NCBI RefSeq assembly: GCF_026191675.1
Contig: NZ_JAKRRY010000006.1
Span: 1 to 64,000 of the forward strand
Origin: Vibrio qingdaonensis
GTDB lineage: Bacteria > Pseudomonadota > Gammaproteobacteria > Enterobacterales > Vibrionaceae
DNA: 64,000 nucleotides
Reading direction: 5' to 3'
Shown here: piece by piece, positions 1 to 10,794 of the stretch
Layout of the letters: the number at the start of each line of letters is the position of its first letter
Numbering within the stretch: position 1 is the first letter of the stretch
Notes under the pieces: model-generated
Databases searched by the model: none
What the model was told of the DNA's origin: nothing
Seen by the model: the letters and a program-made list of their open reading frames with translations, nothing else
Program-made: the position numbers and the translations under genes

Positions 1-3000
1 GTGCGCTCTGCTGTGGCCGCTAAGGTGCTGATCGGTTGGCCCCCTAATGTCGCCGTCGCCGACTCCATCTCACTATCAAACGTCAAGGTCACTTCTACAC
101 TTTCACCAATCGCTTGATGCGTGGGGTTAAACGTCGCCTTACTCAATGTTGGCAATACTCCTTTAACCTCGATAACAGCGCTGGCTCCTTTACCGGGAAT
201 AGTATTTATACTCTCGTAACTGTCATCATCAACGGTCACGGTAATATTTTTATTTTTATTTTCGGGGCTTTTATATTTGGCTATCCAAGTAATATTGTCA
301 CTTGAAGTCAGGCTATTCTCGACTAAGCTCCCTTTCTCTCCATTATCACTAGCAACTATTTTTATATCTCCCACATCAAAGTTCACAACTTCTTCGGAAA
401 AAATAAATTTTACGTCTAGTTCTTTACCTCCAGCCAATGGATTATCGCCAATTGGTATAATATTTAGCGTAGGGACTGTCGCTTCCTTTACGACTATATT
501 TATAGAATTTCTAACCTCATGGCCCGCCAAATCATCCGCCACAATAGTGACAGCGTAACCCCCTGGGGAAAGTAAGTATTCCAGCGTATGTGGTTCGTTA
601 GCATTCTCTGGTTTAGTGATAGACTCAGGGGTAAATTCAACCGCTTGACCATCTATGGCATTACTGGTCACAAGGTTAAGGTTTTTATCAGAAACCATTG
701 CCATAACTTGGAATCTATATCGGCCATTTTCCGGCGTCATTGACAGTTGGGTTCCTGTTAAATTCGATATCTGAGGTTTTTGATAATCCACTATCGCTTG
801 TAAACCCTGAGAATCATACTTCTTACCATTCAACTCAAAATTCGTAATTTCTCGACCTATCGAATCTATGACGCCCAATTTTATTTGATATAGCCCCTGC
901 TCATCCGCCGTAAAATTAATCGTATCATTCACTGACGATTGTGAAAATTGCCCCGTTTTCTTTAGATTATCAAGTTCAATCGATTCGTAGTCCAACGTGT
1001 ATTGCTGCGCGTTAACTTTGTCCCCTTCGATTGAATCAAGTGTAAATGCTTGACTTTCTTTCTTGAATATCAATTTCCCATCAATAATTTCGGCACCACT
1101 TTCAAAACTCAACGAAATTTCTGGAACCTTAATATTAACCTCTATTCTCTCGTTACTTTGCAAACCTACTTTATCGGTCGCGGTTATATCAACACTAATT
1201 GTATTGAGATTAATTAAGTCGTCTTTGTTCAACTCAAAGTAAGTTGCAGAGCCATCATCATCTTGGAGTTTTTCTTCTTCGTAACGAGGTTTAAATAACG
1301 AATACTTCACTTTTTCTAAACCACTAACCGCATCGGTAATGTCGAACCTAAATCTCACCATGTTTGTCAATGGATCAGGCGTTGTCACACTTACCGATTG
1401 ACCGATCTTAGGAGGTGTATTGTCGACATAGACAGTAACGCTTTGCTCACCGGACTTCGCCCACACGTCAGTGGCAATAATTTTGGCGGTTAAAGACTTA
1501 CCATCTGAACCATCTGGTAGGTCACTGGTAAACGTAGAACATTTATACGTTGGATCATCAATACAATCTTCGAATTGAGAAAACTTTTCAGGATGTTCCT
1601 TATAGTTATACGTTTCTACGCCAAACCTTGCGGTTACATTATCCAGGCGAGAGTTTTCGTATATCTTGACTCTAAATTGAACAACAAGCTGCTGACCATT
1701 AATAGTACTGCTCGTCTCTGGGCTGATAATATCAACATCAATATCCCCCTGAGGCATTTGCAATAATAAATCATGTTCAGCGGTCACGTTTCCAGCTATG
1801 TCGGATAAGTTCTTAATTGAGTATTCTTGCTTAGTACTTAATCCACTAATAATTGAGGAGTATAGCTCAGAGTAGGTACACTTAATTTCGCCCTCCCCCC
1901 CAGAACAACTCTTCGGAACAAACGCTCGATTACCCTGCTGTTTTTTAACTAATTTTGGATATACATCATCAGTCGATGTATTCACCCCGGATAACTCATC
2001 ATAAAACGTTAAGTCAAATGTAAGCATTTTATTACTTTCATCATCAAACCAAACATCATTACCCTTTAGGTAATAAGCTTCACCATCCATCACAATCGGC
2101 GCATCGATATCCGCCATGGAAAAGTTATATTTGTCTATTGATACTTTACCATTGGTACCTAGTACCCGAGTAATCAATGCAACCGGTGCTTTTGACATAT
2201 TACGATCAGAAATCACTGTACAACTGTGTTTATTTTGAGAGACGTTGATGACTCCAGAATAAGCAAACAGCTCGTCATCAGAGGGGGCATCTTCTGAGGT
2301 ATAATCCTCGCGAATCCAGCACTCTAGTGTTTTAGCCTTCACCTCACCAACGACATCAAAATTCACTGTAAGCACTTTCCCTGCAATATGATTTTGAAAA
2401 TTAAGTGGCTCTGCGATTGAAAGTTCTACCCCTTGCCTTTGAACACTAATGTACTTATTGAGTTCACCATACCTTCTATCTGCCTCATTGATATAACGTA
2501 CTTTGTTGTATACTTTGATAGCAAAAGCATATGTGCCATCATCTGATAGTTGGGTTGGAAGTAGTGTCGTGAACCAACGATTACCTTCACCCCGATTAAA
2601 AGTAAGAGGGTTGGAACTGCTTTGTTCAGAATGCTTGTATGTCGCGACTACATCCTCAATCCCACTCGGGTCCTCAACTTCCATCGATATAACAATACTC
2701 TCATCTCGAGTGATCGCCCCTTCAATGGGATCACCATTCTCATAACTGAATTGAACTGAGGAAATCTGTGGTTTGGCATTTCGTATCTGTATCGGGAAGT
2801 CCTGTGTCGTTTTATTGCCTCTTAGATCCAGCGCCTCTATACGAATATTATTTATACCGTCAGATAGGCCCGTTAGTTCAACTGTTAGATTTTCATCCGG
2901 CTTTTGTCCTGGTACACCCGGGAGCGGCGGAGTGTCGGTGAAAGACCAAAACTTAATACTTTCTTTATCCACGCCATCAATTGACGGGACACCATTCGCA

Positions 3001-6000
3001 TTGAAATCTTGGGCAGTAATATTAAACTGATAATTAGAAAGGTAAAATGCATCACTGCTATAGCCATTCAATCCTAATAATGGCCCAGTTCGATCAAGGA
3101 TAAAGCTTCGTGTATTTGAATTTGACGTAAAGCCATGGATATCGATAGCCTGAGCATAGATCTCTGTGATTTCTCCTTCTTCTACTATTCTAATTTTACT
3201 GGTATCTGCTTTCGTCAATGGGATAACAAACTCTGAATTGGTATCCGACGGTAAAAAGCTCTTGATCGGCTCACTTTCTCCGACCTGATAAAGTAAGATA
3301 TCTCTAACACCTGACTCATCAATCACTGATTTAAAGCGAACATCAAATGCTTCGCCTAACACAAAACATTCATCTGAGACGCAAGGAGTAGCCCAAGGCG
3401 TATTTAGTTCGATCTTCGGACCTTGGTTATCGACTTTAAATGTAATAGTACCAGTATTGCTCACATTTGCGGGGTAAGCACTGTCTGTCGCAGTAATATA
3501 AAATTGGTTCAATGCATCAAATTCAAACGCATTTGCGACTAACTGTACTTGGACTTCGGGTTGGGTTCCAATAATGTGCGGCTGCTCTTTACATAACTCG
3601 TCTTCAGGCTCGCAACTAGTAAGTGTCATTGTTTGACCGGATCCGCGCCTTAAATCAATATTCACATGGTCACCTTTGCTCAAAGTTCCCCAGTCAATAT
3701 TCGGCTTCCAAATAGAATTCCCTCCAAGCCGATTGGCAAGATCTTCTCCTTTCACAATTGGTGCAATTGAGTCAATCCGGACCTTAAATTTAGGTGCAGT
3801 GCTCGTTAACTCTGACACCACATTCCCTAGATTGTCTTCAGCACGAACACCAACAGTCCAGTCCCCATTTCCAGGATCAATTGTTGTACCTTGGTCTGAA
3901 CAAGATGTACCCGTACAGAGCTTTACCTTGAACCCAGAGGCTGTATTTACGGTAAACTTACTAGGATCGTAGGGGACTTTCTTTCCATCCGGGAGCGAGA
4001 ATACCAATTGGCGCTCACTTAGCTTATCCCCAACTAAATCCTCAACGATAAAAGTGAGCTCATGAACATTACTAGCGTTAAGGTAGACCTCTTCTGAGAG
4101 CGTGTTACCAGTTACATCCTTTGGTGGTAAATAGGAAATATTCGGGTAATCATTATCAATGTAATAACTTTTTACATACGGCTCACTGCCATCATACCCA
4201 TATGCATTTCCGTGTCTGTCTTTAGCGCTAATTTCGATTGCAAACTCCACAATATCAGGGAGACTTGATGATTGTGTATCCAAGGAAAATCGATAGTTCT
4301 TTTGGTATTTGTCGCTACTCTCGATATCTTCGACAATTTCCACCTCTAAAGGAGTTGGTATACTGTCTTGCTCTACTTTAAACCACATGGTTGAAAAACT
4401 AGGCTTATATTCTGGCGTTTCATCTATACCGGATGCATCTTTTAGGTTGATCTTTGCGGTAATTTCACCGGTAATATAATCCTTGTTATTTGCAGTAACG
4501 ACATCGCCAGTTTCTATTTCTACCGTCGGTTCCGGCGGTAAATTATCTATACTCTCTCCGTCGCCTTCAATGATTGCTTCGCCATCTAACGTTGGATTGG
4601 CAGTCGAAATTTCATCCGCATATAATTGGGCTATATGCGTAGCGACGCCATAATTGATCGTCATAACATTATAAAGTGCTTGCGCAAGATCACGCCGATA
4701 CGTATGCGAACCAAAGTCATAGCCATCAAGGTTTATTTGATTCCCATTCGCCCCTATGCCATTTGCTTTGCCATCGTAACTAAAGTCGTCATACATTGAA
4801 GAGGCAAAGCCCACTGAACTGTTTCTTGGTGTTTTAGACGATAACTCGTTAATCGCTTCAAGCAAAAACCTATGTAGGTATTCGTTAGTGGGTGGTTCTG
4901 GAACCGCTTCTAAACGCAGCATTTCGTTTGTTGCATAGGAAATTAGAGTCGGATCAAAACCAAAGAATGAATGACTGTTTCGCCCCGCTAACGCCGATTG
5001 TACTTGTTGTAAAATTTCCAGCCCTTTTACCGCAGTTTTTTCACCTGCAACAACTTTATTCCAAAGAAAATCAAACAGCCCTGTGTGATAAGTAGCAAGT
5101 TCGGTAATGTAAAAAGTTTGCGAGCCATTTAGCTTAAAATATGCACCAATATTTGCCTTAGTTAAATCTACATATGTTTTGGAGCCAGAGTGGTCTTCCC
5201 ACTGATAATAATAGGGTTGGTTAGAACCTGCTGAACTCAAGACTCGAATCCGCATAAAATCATAATTAACCAGATCCGTCGTCGTTGGGCATGTTGCTAC
5301 ATCCCAAGCTTTTTGCCCAGAATTTGGCTCATTCGTTTGACTCGAAGTACAGTTTCCCAATGAAGTGAAATCACCATTTTCGGTTAAGCCCTCAAGCTGA
5401 ACTTGAGCACCGATAAACGGGGTTACGACTGAAATAGTCGGGAGATCAAAGCTGCTTCGAAAATAGACTTCCTCGACTACACTCGTATTTTCCGACTCAT
5501 CCATCGTTTTAATCACGAGTCGCTGAGCACTGCTCTCGGCAACATTGCGAAAGTTATCGCCAAGAATCTCTTTTACGTAAGGGATATAGTAAGTCACTTG
5601 ACTGGCACGGTCGTTAATGTAATTTATTGTTTCGTGTGGTATCTCCGCAGAATATTCACCAGAAGAAGCGACAGTATCCGTCGTGTGCTGTAACACGTAA
5701 TTTCCATCATTATTCTGGCTAACTGAATACTCTACGATAAGTTTAAGTTTGTCGGCACTTGAGCCAATAATCGTCTCGTTTTGAGGATCAGATACGATCA
5801 CTTTAAGATAAGGGATTTTATTTTGCTTTAATAAATTAACGTTGAAGTTCTCGAAGTCCGCCTCATTATTAAACATCGCTTTTATTCCTGAACTTGCGTA
5901 AAGGAAATCAATTTTCAAATAATCTTTCGACGAAGCTACATTATTGGCAGTGTAAGTATCCCGAGTATAAGGAGCATCAGAGGTAATTCGCTCGCCTTCA

Positions 6001-7733
6001 TCACTTACATTAACAAACGTCATTGGGGTGGTTTGTGGGTATGTTACGATCTGAGTAGGCGATTGATCATCTTTGCTAACTGTATGTAGAAATATTCCAA
6101 CATTCCCCTGAGTGTCTGTCGCCGTTATCTCAAATAGAGTTGATGATGAAAACTCTTCGGTCTTATAGCTTTTTTCAAATTTGCAAGCACTTCCAGATTC
6201 AGAGATAACAGGGGTACATTCTAGATCCTCTGTAATACCGCCATTAAATGATACTGACGAGGATTCAATATCTTGATAATCTTCTTTTATAATGCCTTTT
6301 AAAACATAATCCGTAAGCTTGTTATTCACTGTGCTAGAAGACGTTACATCAATGACGGGGGCTTTGTTATCCCATATAAAATCAATTGGGGTCCCTTGAA
6401 CTAAAGTATTCCCTAAAACATCCGTCGGGTACAACACTATACGTGCGGCGGTTACATTGGAGAACCCTGTATCTGAATCAGTATCGATTTCATCAACTTC
6501 AACTGTATTTACCATTACTTTCACAGATGTTTCGCGTTTTCCTTTTTCAAAAGCGGAATAATTCACTGCGCAAAAGTAATTACTTGTAGTATCCGATTCA
6601 TTACAACGGTATTCATCCGACCAACTACCGTTCAATTCAAACTGCAGATACACAGATACATCTTGTACTCCAATTTCATCGGTTAGCTTGATATCAACGA
6701 TATCAATCCCTGAAAGAACATCACTATCTGTTCTAGTAACAACTGGAGCCTCAGTGTCTATATCAATTTTATTTCGGGGGGGAATCATACTTAGTTCATC
6801 CCCTTGAGTCCCTAGCTCATTAACTTTATTACTAAAGCTCTGGTAGTCACTGGCTTTCGTTCCCGAAATATTAAGAGTAGGATCGTTCACTACTATCAAA
6901 AGGTGTTGAGCTAAATGGTTAGTATAAACATCACTAGAAACTTCTCTTCGACCGAATGAGATCGGTGTTACCCCGCCTCCCGTTTCTAGTATTTCCTTTC
7001 CATCTAAATATCCATCGGACACGATATCTCTGTATTGTATGTCTGCAAGATTCATTGATGTATAGACATTACTTGAATTCCCATACTTCTCGATTAAATC
7101 ATTAGAGTAAGAGGAGTATGCTGTTAACAATGCGCCATATTTGTGTCCAGGCGTTGCAAAGCTGCTTTGACCGCCGTTAGTGATATCAATTGGCTCAGTC
7201 CTATTGACATCAAATCCATACATAGAGTTAACTGTATCTAACGCGCCATTAATCGCGTTTTCTGTCGATGCTCCCTTACTCTGCTTGTATTTAGCCAGAC
7301 CTGCCGTAATGTTGGTTAACGGCGTAATCATAAGGCTTTGACTCAAACCTTCAGAATAATTAATCACACTATCTAGTTTAAGTATCTTACCATTACTAAC
7401 CGATATTATTTCCTTAGTTAGAGGATCGGTATAACTTCCTCCTTCGGCTCTAACTAAAAGCGGCCGAGAAGAAGATACAACTTGAATTGAGTAGTTACCA
7501 AACGCATCTGTATGACTCAGCCCAAGCTGACGACCGATTTGCTCATTTTCATACTCCCACACCGATACGCTTGCGCCATACACCGGCGCGTCAAAGACGG
7601 TACCAAAAATGGTGCCGCTTTTCCTTGCTGCCGGAGCACTACTGCTTCCTCCACTTTCCCCCCCGCAAGCGGCTAAAATTATGGAGGTAAGAATTGAAAT
7701 CAATGTGATATATAAAGTATTTTTATTAAACAT
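1..7733 (-). CDS. Giant Ig-like-repeat surface lipoprotein (C-terminus beyond left edge)
   Basis: The reading frame is open from an ATG at 7733 to the window edge, at least 2577 codons, so the 3' end is missing. The N-terminus is a lipoprotein signal: hydrophobic stretch then lipobox ILAAC with the acylated Cys at residue 23 and Gly at +2, which predicts the outer membrane. Residues about 39-115 (GTIFGTVFDAPVYGASVSVW...) resemble a carboxypeptidase-regulatory-like beta domain. A mixed region follows, then many Ig-like modules marked by linkers of the type DNTPPKIG, DRTGPLLG, DNKAPVID, DNQGPKIE and DSIAPIVK. The last visible module contains the adhesin-like phrase VEVTLTFDSEM. Likely a surface adhesin or matrix protein; substrate unknown. 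The lipid anchor is unlike the RTX/T1SS adhesins that share such repeats. Module identity is by eye. Confidence 0.85.
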   Translation of the reverse strand, partial: MFNKNTLYITLISILTSIILAACGGESGGSSSAPAARKSGTIFGTVFDAPVYGASVSVWEYENEQIGRQLGLSHTDAFGNYSIQVVSSSRPLLVRAEGGSYTDPLTKEIISVSNGKILKLDSVINYSEGLSQSLMITPLTNITAGLAKYKQSKGASTENAINGALDTVNSMYGFDVNRTEPIDITNGGQSSFATPGHKYGALLTAYSSYSNDLIEKYGNSSNVYTSMNLADIQYRDIVSDGYLDGKEILETGGGVTPISFGRREVSSDVYTNHLAQHLLIVVNDPTLNISGTKASDYQSFSNKVNELGTQGDELSMIPPRNKIDIDTEAPVVTRTDSDVLSGIDIVDIKLTDEIGVQDVSVYLQFELNGSWSDEYRCNESDTTSNYFCAVNYSAFEKGKRETSVKVMVNTVEVDEIDTDSDTGFSNVTAARIVLYPTDVLGNTLVQGTPIDFIWDNKAPVIDVTSSSTVNNKLTDYVLKGIIKEDYQDIESSSVSFNGGITEDLECTPVISESGSACKFEKSYKTEEFSSSTLFEITATDTQGNVGIFLHTVSKDDQSPTQIVTYPQTTPMTFVNVSDEGERITSDAPYTRDTYTANNVASSKDYLKIDFLYASSGIKAMFNNEADFENFNVNLLKQNKIPYLKVIVSDPQNETIIGSSADKLKLIVEYSVSQNNDGNYVLQHTTDTVASSGEYSAEIPHETINYINDRASQVTYYIPYVKEILGDNFRNVAESSAQRLVIKTMDESENTSVVEEVYFRSSFDLPTISVVTPFIGAQVQLEGLTENGDFTSLGNCTSSQTNEPNSGQKAWDVATCPTTTDLVNYDFMRIRVLSSAGSNQPYYYQWEDHSGSKTYVDLTKANIGAYFKLNGSQTFYITELATYHTGLFDFLWNKVVAGEKTAVKGLEILQQVQSALAGRNSHSFFGFDPTLISYATNEMLRLEAVPEPPTNEYLHRFLLEAINELSSKTPRNSSVGFASSMYDDFSYDGKANGIGANGNQINLDGYDFGSHTYRRDLAQALYNVMTINYGVATHIAQLYADEISTANPTLDGEAIIEGDGESIDNLPPEPTVEIETGDVVTANNKDYITGEITAKINLKDASGIDETPEYKPSFSTMWFKVEQDSIPTPLEVEIVEDIESSDKYQKNYRFSLDTQSSSLPDIVEFAIEISAKDRHGNAYGYDGSEPYVKSYYIDNDYPNISYLPPKDVTGNTLSEEVYLNASNVHELTFIVEDLVGDKLSERQLVFSLPDGKKVPYDPSKFTVNTASGFKVKLCTGTSCSDQGTTIDPGNGDWTVGVRAEDNLGNVVSELTSTAPKFKVRIDSIAPIVKGEDLANRLGGNSIWKPNIDWGTLSKGDHVNIDLRRGSGQTMTLTSCEPEDELCKEQPHIIGTQPEVQVQLVANAFEFDALNQFYITATDSAYPANVSNTGTITFKVDNQGPKIELNTPWATPCVSDECFVLGEAFDVRFKSVIDESGVRDILLYQVGESEPIKSFLPSDTNSEFVIPLTKADTSKIRIVEEGEITEIYAQAIDIHGFTSNSNTRSFILDRTGPLLGLNGYSSDAFYLSNYQFNITAQDFNANGVPSIDGVDKESIKFWSFTDTPPLPGVPGQKPDENLTVELTGLSDGINNIRIEALDLRGNKTTQDFPIQIRNAKPQISSVQFSYENGDPIEGAITRDESIVISMEVEDPSGIEDVVATYKHSEQSSSNPLTFNRGEGNRWFTTLLPTQLSDDGTYAFAIKVYNKVRYINEADRRYGELNKYISVQRQGVELSIAEPLNFQNHIAGKVLTVNFDVVGEVKAKTLECWIREDYTSEDAPSDDELFAYSGVINVSQNKHSCTVISDRNMSKAPVALITRVLGTNGKVSIDKYNFSMADIDAPIVMDGEAYYLKGNDVWFDDESNKMLTFDLTFYDELSGVNTSTDDVYPKLVKKQQGNRAFVPKSCSGGEGEIKCTYSELYSSIISGLSTKQEYSIKNLSDIAGNVTAEHDLLLQMPQGDIDVDIISPETSSTINGQQLVVQFRVKIYENSRLDNVTARFGVETYNYKEHPEKFSQFEDCIDDPTYKCSTFTSDLPDGSDGKSLTAKIIATDVWAKSGEQSVTVYVDNTPPKIGQSVSVTTPDPLTNMVRFRFDITDAVSGLEKVKYSLFKPRYEEEKLQDDDGSATYFELNKDDLINLNTISVDITATDKVGLQSNERIEVNIKVPEISLSFESGAEIIDGKLIFKKESQAFTLDSIEGDKVNAQQYTLDYESIELDNLKKTGQFSQSSVNDTINFTADEQGLYQIKLGVIDSIGREITNFELNGKKYDSQGLQAIVDYQKPQISNLTGTQLSMTPENGRYRFQVMAMVSDKNLNLVTSNAIDGQAVEFTPESITKPENANEPHTLEYLLSPGGYAVTIVADDLAGHEVRNSINIVVKEATVPTLNIIPIGDNPLAGGKELDVKFIFSEEVVNFDVGDIKIVASDNGEKGSLVENSLTSSDNITWIAKYKSPENKNKNITVTVDDDSYESINTIPGKGASAVIEVKGVLPTLSKATFNPTHQAIGESVEVTLTFDSEMESATATLGGQPISTLAATAER

Positions 7734-7984
7734 AGCAAATCGAAAATTAAAATTTTCCGAGATTATATTCTTAATGTGAAATTTCTCAACGTGACGAAAT
7801 CACCAGTACTTTAATCAAAACAACTAAGTAATCAATGACTTTTCATATTGTAATCCACTTTATTCTTGCATCTATAATCATTTACTTAGTTAAAACAAAG
7901 GAATTAACTGCTTCTCAGTGTAAGATTTAATTTAAAATATTATACTATCCCAAAATTTACGTTCCTCTTGATGAACCAACTATA

Positions 7985-8965
7985 ATGACAAGTTTCACAC
8001 TACCTCACGTCAACTACCAACGATTACTCCCTATTATTCTCTCCACATCCCTTGCTGTAACTATTAGTTCGATGACTTATCACCTCTCGTCTAGCGAGGA
8101 AAAACCAAGTGTTCAAAACGTAAACTCTGTTACTGATAGACACTTTAAAGAACTATATGACAAACATTTTCAGAGAACTAAAATAATTAGTGGTATCATC
8201 GACTACTCTTTCATAACATCGGTTATAAACTCTGGGTTATCTCAAAAGGAAATCAAGTCACTAATCAGTATAATTGAGAAACATTTTGATATAATCAGCT
8301 CTGTCCAAAATGGCGATAAGTTTGCCATTAAGTATCAAACGAATAGTGATAACGATAGATATATTAGTTCTTTTTACTATACTGGTAGAAAATTCGACTT
8401 TTTTATCCTTCAAGATGAAAATTACAATACCTACAACAGAAATGGATACAAATTAAGTGGTGAGCCATTTTATACTCATCCACTAAGTGAGTACTTCCGT
8501 GTTAGTTCATCATTCAACTTGAAGCGCAAACACCCAACAACAAAAAAAGTAACGCCACATTTTGGCACTGACTACGCATCCCCTATCGGCACAAAATTAT
8601 TCAGCATCGCTGATGGCATAGTTGTGAAGTCAAAATATAATCAATTTGCCGGAGATTTTATTAATATACGTCATTCCAACGGTTCATTGTCTCGATATCT
8701 GCATCTTTCTAAACGCAATGTTAACGTTGGTGATAAAGTCTTAAAAGGGGAACTGATTGGACTCACTGGTAACAGTGGAAGGACAACGGGGCCGCACCTA
8801 CATCTTGAGCTTTTTGTTGAAGGAAGACCTGTAAATTATGAACGTTATATACAGAACTCCCGCCACTTCCCCAGTCAAGAAATGAAGGTCAAAGCGAAGA
8901 TTGAACGAGCAGAGTTGATTAAAAAACTAAACAAACTAACTAAAACAAAAACCACACATATATGA
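7985..8965 (+). CDS. M23-family zinc metallopeptidase, ShyA/MepM-like peptidoglycan endopeptidase
   Basis: A 326-residue protein with one N-terminal hydrophobic segment (about 13-32), a helical N domain (about 62-120, GIIDYSFITSVINSGLS then GDKFAIKY) like the inhibitory domain of Vibrio ShyA and E. coli MepM, and a C-terminal LytM/M23 domain. Zinc and catalytic residues are visible: H192 and D196 in PHFGTDYASP, H240 in RYLHLS, H271 and H273 in GPHLHLE. The family cleaves D,D-crosslinks in the periplasm during wall growth. The gene is shorter than ShyA (about 430 residues) and has no clear LysM domain. No strong Shine-Dalgarno sequence precedes the ATG. It is AT-rich and divergent from the giant lipoprotein gene; a functional link is only a guess. 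Confidence 0.9.
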   Translation: MTSFTLPHVNYQRLLPIILSTSLAVTISSMTYHLSSSEEKPSVQNVNSVTDRHFKELYDKHFQRTKIISGIIDYSFITSVINSGLSQKEIKSLISIIEKHFDIISSVQNGDKFAIKYQTNSDNDRYISSFYYTGRKFDFFILQDENYNTYNRNGYKLSGEPFYTHPLSEYFRVSSSFNLKRKHPTTKKVTPHFGTDYASPIGTKLFSIADGIVVKSKYNQFAGDFINIRHSNGSLSRYLHLSKRNVNVGDKVLKGELIGLTGNSGRTTGPHLHLELFVEGRPVNYERYIQNSRHFPSQEMKVKAKIERAELIKKLNKLTKTKTTHI

Positions 8966-9006
8966 TTACGCTCACCCCCCTTATTTTTAGACATATCACT
9001 ATATTG

Positions 9007-9049
9007 GTAGCTTAGATAAAGTGCACGAATCACTCTTTATCTAAGCTAC
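9007..9049. terminator. 15-bp perfect hairpin between convergent genes
   Basis: Bases 9007-9021 (GTAGCTTAGATAAAG) are the exact inverse complement of 9035-9049, with a 13-base loop. It sits between the convergent M23 and glutamate-synthase-like genes, as expected of a bidirectional terminator, but there is no clear U tract on either side. Confidence 0.5.
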
Positions 9050-9075
9050 GTAACAATCTTTAGCTCGAGTTGGCG

Positions 9076-10620
9076 CTACAAAGACGTTACCCCCGAATAC
9101 CGCACTCCAGATAACTGTGCCATCTCTCTACTCCAAGTAGCCAAATCATGTTGATTAAACTGGCTTAGCGCATTATGGCCACAGGCTCTCGCCATCACTT
9201 GCATCAGTTCGGTTGACGCGTCAAAGAAATTATTAAGTTGCTTTGAGGCTTTGTCGACATTAAGCCGTTGTCGTAGATCGGCCTTTTGAGTCGCAATACC
9301 TGCTGGACAATTATTGGTATTACACATTCTAGCGGCCACACAACCAATAGATTGCATTGCACTATTCGATATCGCGACGCCATCGGCACCTAACGCCATA
9401 GCCTTCACAAAATCCATTGGCACTCGCAAACCACCTGTCACGATTAAGGTTACCTTTCCGCTGACGCCTTGCTTATCTAAATACGCTCGGGCACGTGCTA
9501 GGGCGGGGATTGTCGGCACACTAATGTGGTCCCTAAACATTGCTGGCGCAGCTCCGGTTCCTCCACCTCGCCCATCGAGAATGATGTAATCTGCACTGGC
9601 ATCGAGCGCGAACTGAATGTCCTCCTCTATATGATTGGCACTTAATTTAAAGCCAATGGGGATCCCTCCCGTGATTTCTCGAACTCGATCGGCGAAATGC
9701 TTAAAGTCTTCTGCGGTGTGAAGATCTTTAAACGTCGGTGGCGAGACAGCAGCTGTGCCTGCTTCAATGCCACGAACTTGGGCAATTTTTCCTATATTCT
9801 TACTGCCTGGAAGATGCCCACCCGTTCCTGTTTTTGCGCCCTGTCCACCTTTAAAATGAAACGCTTGGACGTTTTTCAATTTTGATTCGTCATAACCGAA
9901 ACCCGCACTCGCGAGTTCATAAAAATAGCGCGAGTTTGCCGCTTGTTCTTCCGGTAACATTCCACCCTCACCAGAACAAATACCTGTGCCAGCCAACTCC
10001 GCGCCTGTCGCAAGAGAGACTTTGGCTTCTTCGGACAACGCTCCAAAACTCATATCGGACACAAATAAGGGGATTTTTAGCGATAGGGGTTTCTTCGCCA
10101 TAGGGCCAATCACAAGTTCCGTTGCAACTGATACATCCTCCAGTAATGGCTTCGTCGCCATTTGTGCCACCATCACTTGTAAGTCATCCCAATGTGGCAA
10201 CAGATGCCGCGGTACTCCCATCGACGTCATCGGTCCATGATGACCGACTTTTTTTAAACCATCTCGAGCCAATTGGTGGATAAATTCGACGGTAGGCTCT
10301 TCTATTGTGACGGTTGCGATTGGCATACTATCTGGCGATTGTATTTGAACTCCTGGTCCTTCTTGCCCAACTTGCTGCTGGGTAAATTGTTTATGAGAAC
10401 CATCACAATACGGTGGATTCTGAGTATGTTTACAACGACATAAATACGCATCACCACTTTCAGCCGCAACAAAACTCTTCGGTTTAAACTCAGTCCCCGC
10501 GTGAGAACCATCGCAAAAAGGTTGATTAGATGAACGACCACACGTGCAGTAATAGTATTCTTTGTCTTTGGTCAGATCGGTTTTGATTGGTACGTTATTG
10601 GAGATAATCGGCTTGCTCAT
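9076..10620 (-). CDS. FMN-binding glutamate synthase family protein with two N-terminal CDGSH iron-sulfur domains
   Basis: This 514-residue fusion begins with two CDGSH-type [2Fe-2S] motifs: C25, C27, C36, H40 (CTCGRSSNQPFCDGSH) and C61, C63, C72, H76 (CRCKHTQNPPYCDGSH). From about residue 120 it matches the FMN/synthase domain of glutamate synthase large subunits, with GGTGAAPA, the phosphate-binding VTGGLRVPMDF and a cysteine cluster MCNTNNCPAG for a 3Fe-4S centre. There is no glutaminase domain, so it probably is not a full GOGAT; stand-alone members of this family are poorly characterised redox enzymes. The start has a good ribosome site (AAAGGATG). Its minus-strand neighbour is phnA, 174 bases upstream. 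Confidence 0.9.
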   Translation of the reverse strand: MSKPIISNNVPIKTDLTKDKEYYYCTCGRSSNQPFCDGSHAGTEFKPKSFVAAESGDAYLCRCKHTQNPPYCDGSHKQFTQQQVGQEGPGVQIQSPDSMPIATVTIEEPTVEFIHQLARDGLKKVGHHGPMTSMGVPRHLLPHWDDLQVMVAQMATKPLLEDVSVATELVIGPMAKKPLSLKIPLFVSDMSFGALSEEAKVSLATGAELAGTGICSGEGGMLPEEQAANSRYFYELASAGFGYDESKLKNVQAFHFKGGQGAKTGTGGHLPGSKNIGKIAQVRGIEAGTAAVSPPTFKDLHTAEDFKHFADRVREITGGIPIGFKLSANHIEEDIQFALDASADYIILDGRGGGTGAAPAMFRDHISVPTIPALARARAYLDKQGVSGKVTLIVTGGLRVPMDFVKAMALGADGVAISNSAMQSIGCVAARMCNTNNCPAGIATQKADLRQRLNVDKASKQLNNFFDASTELMQVMARACGHNALSQFNQHDLATWSREMAQLSGVRYSGVTSL

Positions 10621-10794
10621 AGTCCATCCTTTGTTCCATGTGTATTATGGTCAGGCGCTTTTTAATGAAAAGCTTCACGCTTAATCAAACGCTCATTGTT
10701 ATAAGAGACTTAGATGAGCTTAGTCGAGAACGATGCCAAACGCTTTTATAGGACTTCCAGTAATGACCATTTCCCGTAATAGTTCGGTTCCTTA

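Noticed and set aside
114-7690. Rightward frames of 60-98 codons across the first 7.7 kb
   Set aside because: They lie antisense to the giant lipoprotein, lack ribosome sites and family similarity.
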